From: Deferribacter thermophilus
Lineage (GTDB): Bacteria > Chrysiogenota > Deferribacteres > Deferribacterales > Deferribacteraceae
Length of the DNA stretch: 64,000 nucleotides
Direction of reading: 5' to 3'
NCBI RefSeq assembly: GCF_049472675.1
Contig: NZ_JAPNXM010000011.1
Span: forward strand, 3,291 to 67,290
Numbering within the stretch: the stretch's first letter is position 1; the number at the start of each line of letters is the position of its first letter. Positions 53,512 through 60,995 of this stretch are shown here, piece by piece. The position numbers and the translations under genes were made by a program. The notes beneath the pieces were generated by a model. It did not search any database. It had not been told where the DNA came from and saw only the letters and a program-made list of their open reading frames with translations.

Positions 53512-56072
53512 TGAAAAAAGAAGACTTGAAAAAGTTTTATTGGAACAGATGGTATGATATAAAAGAGAATAGAAAGAAATTCCCTACATCCTGGCAACTT
53601 TTATCTGAAATCTCAAAATTATCTTATGAAACTGTAAAATATGCATTGGATATTTTGGGATTTCCATTAGAAAATATTGTTTTTATTTCAATAGGTAGTC
53701 TTGCAAGAGAGCAGATGTCGCCATTTTCTGATATTGATGTTTTATTATTGCACGAAAAAGATTTAAATAAGATTGAGCAATCAAAAATTTATGAACTAAC
53801 AACATTATTATGGGATATTAATTTAAACCCAGCTATACAGATTAAATCAATACAGGATATTACTAATACTACAAATTTAGATACTATAGAAAAAACTGCT
53901 TTAATTGATTATAGATATTTGGAAGGTAATAAAAATTTGTTTAAAAGCTATGAGCAAATAGTTAACTCATATATTATAGAAAAAGGTAAAACGAATTTTT
54001 TATTAGAACATATTAATGTGGCTATTAAGAGGGGAGAAAAATTTAGAGATTCCATTTATAAGTTAGAACCAAATTTAAAAGAAGGGTTAGGAGGTATTAG
54101 AGATTTTAATTTTATATGTTGGATCAATAGGATTTTATTTGGTGGAAGTAGTCTGACAACACTTGTTAAAAAAGGGATAATATCTGTACAAGACTTTGAT
54201 AATCTGATGAAAGGGATAGAGTTTATATTTAGAGTAAGGAACGAGTTGCATTACTATTTTAATAGAAAAAGTGACATCTTAACTTTGGAAGCTCAAAAAG
54301 CGATAGCATCTGAGCTTGGATATATTACTACTTCTACATCGCTTAATGTGGAGCATTTTTTGAGAAACTTTTATCAGCATGCGAGAGATATATCTCTAAT
54401 CACTAAAAAAGTAATAAATAAAGGGTTACAAGAAGTTATTTATAATAAAACTGAGAGAAAATCTACTGTTAGAAAACTGGGGTATGGCTTAATTCAATAC
54501 AATAATTATTTAACAGCTGAGAATAAAGATATTTTCGTTAATAATAATGAATTATTGATAAAAGTTTTTGAAATATCAGCAATTAAGTCTTTAAAATTAT
54601 CTGATAGATTAATCGAATTGATCAGAGATAATCTGTATTTAATAAATGAAACTTTTTTAAAAAGATATGGTAAAGTCTTTGTGAAAACAATATCTCGTTT
54701 TCCTTATTCTTACAAAATTGTTAAAAATATGTTTTTTACTGGTGTTTTAGAAAAAATTATACCAGAATTTAAAGAAATAAACTGCCGTGTTCAGTATGAT
54801 CTGTATCATCATTATACTGTTGATGAACATACTATACTGGCTCTAAAATATATTGATGATTTGGTTAGTGTAGCTAATCCATTAAATAATGTTTATTTAG
54901 ACGCATATAGGGCTTTGAAAAGAAAAGACCTTTTGGCTTTGAGCATTTTACTACATGATATAGGTAAAGGGCAGGGGTTTAATCACTCTGTTGTTGGAGC
55001 GAAAATGTCTCAGGTGATTTGTAGGAGATTAAACCTCCATCCTGACGATATCGATACAGTTTCAAATATGGTTGAACAGCATTTATTAATGAGTCATATT
55101 GCTCAGAGAAGAGATTTGCATGATTTGGAGGTCATAGAATATTTTACTAATTTTTTAAACAATGAAGATGAATTGCACTTGTTGTATCTTTTAACTTATG
55201 CTGATATGAAAGCTGTGGGTGGAGCTGTTTTTAATGATTGGAAAAGTTCTCTTTTGACGGAGCTTTATTTAAAATCAAAAGTTGCAATGGAAAAAGAGTC
55301 TTTGATAAGTGAGTATAACAACATTATTAATAATAAAAGAAAAAAACTGTATGAAAGGGTAACAGATAATATAATTAGAGGGTTTATTGATAAGCTTGAT
55401 TCTGAATATGTATTTACTTACAAAGTAAAACATATAATCAGGCATCTTCAAATGATTAAGCAGTTAAATCCTGATACAAATGTTATTGTTGATTATTACT
55501 CAAGGAATGATTTAAAATGTATTGAGTTTAATATCTGCACTTATGATTTTTTAGGTTTATTGAAAAAATTAGCAGGAGTTTTTGCATATTATGGTTTAAA
55601 CATTCTTGGGGCTCAGATTTTTACTTTTGAAAATAATGTAGTAATAGATACTATACAGGTAGAATCACTACACGAAGCAAATAGTTACTTGTTAGAGAAA
55701 GGGGAGAAAATATCTAAAACTATTAAAGATGTTATTTCAAACAAAGTTCAGGTTGAAGAGTTAGTAAAGAAGGCTCCTACTACATTTTTTAAGAAGAAAA
55801 TACCTAAAGAGATTAAGAAGAAAGTGGAATTTGATAATGAAATATCATCAAATTATACTGTAATTGATGTTTACACTGAGGATAAAATTGGATTGTTATA
55901 TAAGATATTATCTGTTTTTGAAGACTTAGGAATCAACGTGCAAAAGGCGAAGATTTCTACGGATGTGGATAGGGTTGTTGACTCTTTTTATGTAACAGAC
56001 AAAAACTATAACAAAATTACAGAACAAACATTTATTGATAAAATAAAATTATCTTTAATGGAAGTAATCTGA
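53511..56072 (+). CDS. glnD: [Protein-PII] uridylyltransferase / uridylyl-removing enzyme GlnD
   Basis: 853 residues. Nucleotidyltransferase motif GSLAREQMSPFSDIDVLLL is at about 62-80, the PII-uridylyltransferase linker LKEGLGGIRDFNFICWI near 190, the HD domain LLHDIGKGQGFNHSVVGAK near 480, and two ACT domains from about 675 (LGLLKKLAGVFAYYGLNI) and 782 (GLLYKILSVFEDLGINV). It senses glutamine and modifies PII to control nitrogen metabolism. All four domains are intact. Confidence 0.94.
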   Translation: MKKEDLKKFYWNRWYDIKENRKKFPTSWQLLSEISKLSYETVKYALDILGFPLENIVFISIGSLAREQMSPFSDIDVLLLHEKDLNKIEQSKIYELTTLLWDINLNPAIQIKSIQDITNTTNLDTIEKTALIDYRYLEGNKNLFKSYEQIVNSYIIEKGKTNFLLEHINVAIKRGEKFRDSIYKLEPNLKEGLGGIRDFNFICWINRILFGGSSLTTLVKKGIISVQDFDNLMKGIEFIFRVRNELHYYFNRKSDILTLEAQKAIASELGYITTSTSLNVEHFLRNFYQHARDISLITKKVINKGLQEVIYNKTERKSTVRKLGYGLIQYNNYLTAENKDIFVNNNELLIKVFEISAIKSLKLSDRLIELIRDNLYLINETFLKRYGKVFVKTISRFPYSYKIVKNMFFTGVLEKIIPEFKEINCRVQYDLYHHYTVDEHTILALKYIDDLVSVANPLNNVYLDAYRALKRKDLLALSILLHDIGKGQGFNHSVVGAKMSQVICRRLNLHPDDIDTVSNMVEQHLLMSHIAQRRDLHDLEVIEYFTNFLNNEDELHLLYLLTYADMKAVGGAVFNDWKSSLLTELYLKSKVAMEKESLISEYNNIINNKRKKLYERVTDNIIRGFIDKLDSEYVFTYKVKHIIRHLQMIKQLNPDTNVIVDYYSRNDLKCIEFNICTYDFLGLLKKLAGVFAYYGLNILGAQIFTFENNVVIDTIQVESLHEANSYLLEKGEKISKTIKDVISNKVQVEELVKKAPTTFFKKKIPKEIKKKVEFDNEISSNYTVIDVYTEDKIGLLYKILSVFEDLGINVQKAKISTDVDRVVDSFYVTDKNYNKITEQTFIDKIKLSLMEVI

Positions 56073-56132
56073 TTTTTTCTGCTTAGTCATTTAATAGATT
56101 AATTAAAAAGGTGATTTTACCATTAAAGTAAA

Positions 56133-56367
56133 GAGGCTGTTGCATAATAGGACTATTTTTTGATATAAATGTAGATTTGAGATTGCTTTTCCCGCCATTT
56201 AGCTATAGATGTTTAGTTTAAGGCTTTTGAGTTACTATGTTTAAATGTATAACTGTCATTGTGCAAACGTTAAAAGCGGGGTCGCAATGACCCCAAAATG
56301 ACGTCTTTGCGAGCGGTAGCGAAGCAATCTGATGTGGCTTAAGCAATTATTATTGTGCAACACCCTC
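56133..56367. mobile_element. 235-bp MITE-like element with terminal inverted repeats
   Basis: Left end GAGGCTGTTGCATAAT (56133-56148) and right end ATTGTGCAACACCCTC (56352-56367) are inverted repeats matching 14 of 16 positions. Ends of the form GAGGCTGTTGCA occur in several IS families. There is no ORF of note and no clear target duplication. The element encloses one copy of the short dispersed repeat described at 56281. It is probably a remnant or non-autonomous derivative of an IS. Confidence 0.55.
56281..56330 (+). repeat. Dispersed palindromic repeat, copy A
   Basis: Bases 56282-56330 are identical over 49 bp to 60754-60802. The block begins TCGCAATGACC and ends GCGAAGCAATCT, like the gattgcttc...gaagcaatc repeats scattered in several bacterial genomes. 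A degraded partner arm AGATTGCTT lies at 56180-56188. A hairpin GGGGTC/GACCCC overlaps the left part. Confidence 0.8.
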
Positions 56368-56665
56368 GATAGATTATAATATTGTAGTATTTGAATATTG
56401 TAATATATAAATAATTGATAATAAAGGGTTTTATTGGATATAACGCTGTTTTGAAACATGAAAAAGAAATGTTTTTAAAAATTAATTTTTCCTTAATTAT
56501 TCCTTTGAAATCCTGTTTAATAAGTATAGTTTAATGCTATATCATACAGTAAAAATATTATATGTTAATAATATATTAAATAATTCTTGATTATTTTAAC
56601 TAAATAAAAATATATTTAATTTGTAGGAATTTTTAAACAAAAATTTTTGATTTTGGAGGTTGATT
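56368..56665 (+). other. AT-rich region upstream of the molybdoenzyme operon
   Basis: About 300 bp with no ORF. A short direct repeat AATATTGTA occurs twice near 56390-56400. TTGATT at 56587-56592 and TATATT at 56611-56616, spaced 18 bp, form a plausible promoter for the operon. GGAGG at 56655-56659 is its ribosome site. No clear FNR-type palindrome was seen. Confidence 0.45.
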
Positions 56666-59176
56666 ATGCCTTGTATTAGCAGAAGGAATTTTTTGAAATT
56701 AGGTGTTGCATCGGCAATATCGTCAAACTTACTTTCTATCCAAAAGTCTTATGCGAGCGTTTCTCCTGTTGATTTTGGAGTGGAAAAGAAAGTACCCGTT
56801 TTGTGCAGAATGTGTGCTCAATTTTGTCCTATGTTGGCTGTTGTTCTTGATGGGAGGGTTATAAGAATTGAGTCAAATAAGCACACTCCACATTCAGGTA
56901 TTTGTGCACGTGGTAGGTCTGCAATGGGTGCCTTATATAATCCTGATAGAGTAAAATATCCGCTAATTCGTGTTGGTAAAAGAGGTGAAGGGAAATTTAG
57001 AAGAGCTACTTGGGATGAAGCGCTTAATATGATTGCTTCTAAACTAAAGGAATTAAAAAGGAATAATGAAGAACATCTTGTTGCATTTCTCCCAAGGTTT
57101 AATAGTGCACCAGAAATGGATAAGCAATTTTTTAAAATTTATGGGACGCCAAATATTGTTGGTTATGGTGACACCTGTTTTGGTAATTCGCTTATAGTGA
57201 GTTTTGGAGCTATTTTTGGTGGTAAGGAAGATCACGGAGTACCTGGAGGAGGTACTGGAGCTTTGACTCCAGATTATGAAAATGCAAAATATGGTTTACT
57301 TATAAATAGAAACCCTGGTGGAGGGCTTGTAACATTTCCTTGGGGTGTAATGTTTGGTAGAGGGAAAAGAAATGGTTTGAAAGTTACTGTTGTTGATCCA
57401 AGAAAACCTTCTGAAGCTGGTGAAAGTTTAACTGATTGGTTACCTATAAGACCAGGAACAGATCTAGCCTTCCTTTTGGCTTTATCTCATCTCATTTTAA
57501 CTAATGATAGTTACAACAAAGAATTTTTAATGAAGTATACAAATGCTGCAATGTTAGTTGATAGTGAAGGTAAACCTGTATATACAGAACATACTGATGA
57601 CAAACACTTTGATTATTTAGTTTTCGATGAAGCTGATAAATCGTTTAAATTATCACATCTTGCTCAAAAACCTGCTTTATTGGGATCGTTTGAGTATAAT
57701 GGTCAAAAAGTTAAAACAGCACTAACAGTTTTAAAAGAATCATCAGTACAATATACGCCAGAATGGGCAGAAAAAATTACTTCAATCCCTGCTGCTAAAA
57801 TTAGACAAGTTGCTGAAAATTTGGTTAAAAATTCTCCTCAAGTATTTATAGAAAGAGGTTACAGGTCAGTAAGATATTTAAACTCTATGGAAGAAAAAAA
57901 AGTAATTTTGATGCTCAATGTTCTTTTAGGAAACATTGGTGCAAAGGGTGGTATGATTATTCAAAGAAAAGTTGAAACTGCATCATATTTAAAAACTCCA
58001 AAACCTAAAACAAAATCTATAAGTATCTACTATAGAGATATTGATGAGTTTTCACTAATAAATACTTCGGATTATAGAAGGATATTTATAAAGTCGCTTT
58101 TGGATGAAAAACCTTATAAATGTAAAATGGCAGTATTTTGGGGACAAAATATAATTGGTGGTTCTACAGGTGGTGAAGAAATAATAAAAGCATTAGAGAA
58201 GCTTGAAATGATTGTAGCTGTGACACCATTTTTTAATGAAACTGCTCTTTATGCTGATATAATTATTCCTGATGCGATGTTTTTGGAAAGAGATGAAGCA
58301 ATAAGAACTAAGTTTAAAACACCTTATCCAGTTGTTGCAGTTCACAAAAAAGCAGTTGACCCGCTTTTTGAAGCAAAGGATGGTTATTGGATTGTATTAG
58401 AGCTTGCTAAAAGGGTCTTTGATGAAGAAACTTATGATAAATATTTTAAAGAATTTGAAGAAAAAGGTATTAAATCAATATGGGAAAAGCAGCTTTCTCA
58501 CTTGAAAGGATTGGACGAAAAAGAGAAGAGTGAGTTTTCAATATCTTCACTGTTTGAAAAAGGGGTTTGGACTGGACATATAAAATATGGTGTAAAAGCA
58601 AAAACAAAATCTAAAAAAATCGAGCTTTACAGCACGTTTTTACAAAAAAAATATTTGGAAATGAAACCAAAGAATGAAAAACTTTCGCTATTACTTGATC
58701 CAAAATTTAAATATGTAGATCCTTACTGGAGAACATTTAAGAATAATCTAGGTAGCGATGAATTTGTACCAGTTACAGGTTTTAACCCTTTGAGCTCCTT
58801 TACGGGTGCACAAACAAGAAACAACCCTATCTTGAAGGTTATTGGAGAAATGGTGGATTGGGATGCTGTGTATATAAATAAAGAAAAGGGTGAAAAGTTG
58901 GGACTGAAAGACGGCGATATGGTAGAAATTTTCAATATAGAAAGACCACATTTGGCAACTTTGGCAAAAGTAAAACTGGTTGAGCATGTCCATCCTGATG
59001 CTATGTTTTCATATTATGGAGTGGGAGCTGGTTATTATAAGAAATATAATAATTTTCTTACTTATGCTCCGAAATATGGGTTCAATCCAAATCATATAGG
59101 GAATTTTAACTTTGCACCACTTGATGGTGGTCAACTTGCTCAAGATTTTATTGTTAAAATTAGGAGGCCAAAATGA
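56666..59176 (+). CDS. Tat-exported molybdopterin oxidoreductase, PhsA/PsrA/ArrA-like catalytic subunit
   Basis: 836 residues from ATG 56666; SD GGAGG is 6 nt upstream. The N-terminus has a twin-arginine signal (SRRNFLKLGVASAIS). The first FeS motif is CRMCAQFCPMLAVV...C, and GYGDTCFGNSLIVSFG places a Cys, not Ser or Sec, near the molybdenum ligand position. This is as in thiosulfate/polysulfide reductase and arsenate reductase catalytic subunits. The rest has the bis-MGD domains to the C-terminal molydop-binding fold. It acts in the periplasm, receiving electrons through the next two subunits. Substrate undecided. Confidence 0.85.
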   Translation: MPCISRRNFLKLGVASAISSNLLSIQKSYASVSPVDFGVEKKVPVLCRMCAQFCPMLAVVLDGRVIRIESNKHTPHSGICARGRSAMGALYNPDRVKYPLIRVGKRGEGKFRRATWDEALNMIASKLKELKRNNEEHLVAFLPRFNSAPEMDKQFFKIYGTPNIVGYGDTCFGNSLIVSFGAIFGGKEDHGVPGGGTGALTPDYENAKYGLLINRNPGGGLVTFPWGVMFGRGKRNGLKVTVVDPRKPSEAGESLTDWLPIRPGTDLAFLLALSHLILTNDSYNKEFLMKYTNAAMLVDSEGKPVYTEHTDDKHFDYLVFDEADKSFKLSHLAQKPALLGSFEYNGQKVKTALTVLKESSVQYTPEWAEKITSIPAAKIRQVAENLVKNSPQVFIERGYRSVRYLNSMEEKKVILMLNVLLGNIGAKGGMIIQRKVETASYLKTPKPKTKSISIYYRDIDEFSLINTSDYRRIFIKSLLDEKPYKCKMAVFWGQNIIGGSTGGEEIIKALEKLEMIVAVTPFFNETALYADIIIPDAMFLERDEAIRTKFKTPYPVVAVHKKAVDPLFEAKDGYWIVLELAKRVFDEETYDKYFKEFEEKGIKSIWEKQLSHLKGLDEKEKSEFSISSLFEKGVWTGHIKYGVKAKTKSKKIELYSTFLQKKYLEMKPKNEKLSLLLDPKFKYVDPYWRTFKNNLGSDEFVPVTGFNPLSSFTGAQTRNNPILKVIGEMVDWDAVYINKEKGEKLGLKDGDMVEIFNIERPHLATLAKVKLVEHVHPDAMFSYYGVGAGYYKKYNNFLTYAPKYGFNPNHIGNFNFAPLDGGQLAQDFIVKIRRPK

Positions 59177-59982
59177 AAAGAAATTTAATATGTTATGACT
59201 CAATTTCCTGTATCAGATGTTATGCTTGTATGGTGAATTGTGCAGTGGAAAATAGAGCTAGGCAGTTTAGAGATAAAAATAAAAGATATGAACTTGCTGT
59301 TAATGAAACAAATAAAAATTATTATTACCTGACTCCTGAGATATATGAATATGGCAAATATCCGGATATTAAAAAAGCTACGAAATTTAATCATTGTAAT
59401 CACTGTGAAAACGCACCATGTATGCAAATATGCCCTTCTAACGCCATAGAAAAAAGAAAAAGTGGTGCAGTAGTAATTAATGAAGAAACTTGCGTTGGTT
59501 GTAGATCGTGCATGGATGCGTGTCCTTATAATGTTCCTAAGTATGATGAGAAAAGTAATAAAACTTTTAAGTGTATCTTTTGTTATGACAGAATAGAAAA
59601 TGGCTTAAAACAGGCTTGTGTTGAAGGATGCCCTACAGGTGCTATGTTTTCTGGTGCATTCGATGAAGTAAGAGCAGAGGTTTTGAAAAGGTTAGAAAGG
59701 TATGAATCTATTTATAACGAACCATTTGTAGCTTATGGTTTGGAAAAAGTAAATGATTATGTAGGTAGTTTAGGTTGGGTTACTATTATTCCTAAAAAAG
59801 AGTTAGAAGCATATAAACTTCCTGAAAATCCATACAGAAGTGGAGTTGCCTTAAGGAATTTTGCTAAAAAGAGTGCTCCAGTATTGATTGGTGCTGCAAT
59901 TGTTGCTACTGCAGGTCATTTTATCTATTGGCTTTCTAAGAGAAAAAAAGTTGTAAAACAATCATCTAAAGAGGAGGAGTAA
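59173..59982 (+). CDS. Four-cluster FeS electron-transfer subunit with C-terminal anchor
   Basis: 269 residues. It has four Cys motifs for [4Fe-4S] clusters: CIRCYACMVNC, CNHCENAPCMQICP, CVGCRSCMDACPYNV and CIFCYDRI...CVEGCPTGAM. Residues ~238-258 form one hydrophobic helix. It transfers electrons from the cytochrome b subunit to the molybdoenzyme, as PhsB/FdnH do. It overlaps the catalytic gene by ATGA. No Tat signal, so it is carried by its partner or inserted by the helix. Confidence 0.87.
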   Translation: MKRNLICYDSISCIRCYACMVNCAVENRARQFRDKNKRYELAVNETNKNYYYLTPEIYEYGKYPDIKKATKFNHCNHCENAPCMQICPSNAIEKRKSGAVVINEETCVGCRSCMDACPYNVPKYDEKSNKTFKCIFCYDRIENGLKQACVEGCPTGAMFSGAFDEVRAEVLKRLERYESIYNEPFVAYGLEKVNDYVGSLGWVTIIPKKELEAYKLPENPYRSGVALRNFAKKSAPVLIGAAIVATAGHFIYWLSKRKKVVKQSSKEEE

Positions 59983-59983
59983 A

Positions 59984-60682
59984 ATGTTAAAAAAAGTTGA
60001 AAAAATAGAAGTTTTTAACCAAATAGTAATTTGGTATCACAAACATATTATACATTTTATGTTCTTTTTTATCATAACTGGACTACCTATACTATCTGAT
60101 AAATTTAAATTTCTTGCATATATTTTTGGTATTCCAGTAAGCTTTTTAGGCAACATAAATACAAGTGCCGAGATTTTGAGTGTAGGTATTCAGGTAGCGA
60201 GGATTTTTCATAGGGTAACAGCTCTATTTTTCATATTAACAACTATTCCTTTTGTAATTGTGATGTTAAAAGATATAAAGTCTTGGCATATCTGGCCTGA
60301 AAAGTGGGGGATAAAAGCCATTTTTAATGGAATAGGGGATCTTTATAAGACGTATATAAAATTTGAGCATCCAGAGATTGGGAAATACAATATGGGACAA
60401 AAGCTTTTTGCATGGTTTATTATCGTTGCGATGATTATGATGACAATTTCTGGATGGATACTTGCATTTAGAGACAGTTATAGTGAGAGTATGTGGCAAT
60501 GGGCAAGAGGGGTTCACGCAATTTTCTTTGTGTTTATAATTTTCTTCTTAATTATACATATCTATATTGGGACTCATCCATTAAATAGGTGTGGTTTGAA
60601 AGCTATTTTTCGCACAGGTGAAGCTGATTTAGAACATTTAAAAGAGAAACATCCACGCTGGTATAAAAAGCTTATGAAATAA
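59984..60682 (+). CDS. Cytochrome b subunit (FdnI/PhsC-like) of the molybdoenzyme
   Basis: 232 residues with four main hydrophobic helices. His residues likely to ligate heme b occur in WYHKHIIHFMFF, ARIFHRVTALFF and GVHAIFFVFIIFFLIIHIYIG. Its C-terminus HPLNRCGLKAIFRTGE is FdnI-like. It oxidises the quinol pool and passes electrons to the FeS subunit. The previous gene ends 1 nt earlier. Completes a three-subunit respiratory complex. Confidence 0.85.
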   Translation: MLKKVEKIEVFNQIVIWYHKHIIHFMFFFIITGLPILSDKFKFLAYIFGIPVSFLGNINTSAEILSVGIQVARIFHRVTALFFILTTIPFVIVMLKDIKSWHIWPEKWGIKAIFNGIGDLYKTYIKFEHPEIGKYNMGQKLFAWFIIVAMIMMTISGWILAFRDSYSESMWQWARGVHAIFFVFIIFFLIIHIYIGTHPLNRCGLKAIFRTGEADLEHLKEKHPRWYKKLMK

Positions 60683-60727
60683 GGAGGTTGTCAATAGACT
60701 AATCAATTGATAAGTATAATAGTTATG

Positions 60728-60802
60728 AGATTGCTTCTTCAACTTTTGTCGCTTCGCAATGACCCCAAAATGACGTCTTTGCGAGCGGTAGCGAAGCAAT
60801 CT
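60728..60802 (+). repeat. Dispersed palindromic repeat, copy B (75 bp)
   Basis: It ends in perfect 10-bp inverted repeats, AGATTGCTTC (60728-60737) and GAAGCAATCT (60793-60802). Its 49 right-hand bases (60754-60802) are identical to copy A. The orientation is the same as copy A, on the other side of the molybdoenzyme operon. Confidence 0.8.
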
Positions 60803-60853
60803 ATAGGGTTAGAATAGCTATTGTTTTAAAAATCCCCAAGGAATTTTAATAAG

Positions 60854-60878
60854 GGAGAGGGGAGCCCCTCTCCTTTTT
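60854..60878 (+). terminator. Intrinsic terminator of the molybdoenzyme operon
   Basis: GGAGAGGGG/CCCCTCTCC stem with a tight loop (60854-60873), followed by five T. It is 172 bp after the cytochrome b stop and beyond the repeat. Confidence 0.85.
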
Positions 60879-60960
60879 ATTAATATAGTTATTTTATTTT
60901 CTAAAAGTCATAATGTTAGCGTAAGTAAAAGAAAAATGATTTACAAAATATATTTTAAAT

Positions 60961-60990
60961 TTGACTAATTTTGTCTTTTTATAGTATACT
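60961..60990 (+). promoter_or_regulatory. Promoter of the GGDEF/EAL gene, predicting a leaderless mRNA
   Basis: TTGACT 60961-60966, an 18-bp spacer and TATACT 60985-60990. The ATG at 60996 is where transcription would begin. There is no Shine-Dalgarno sequence between. Confidence 0.6.
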
Positions 60991-60995
60991 TAGAT

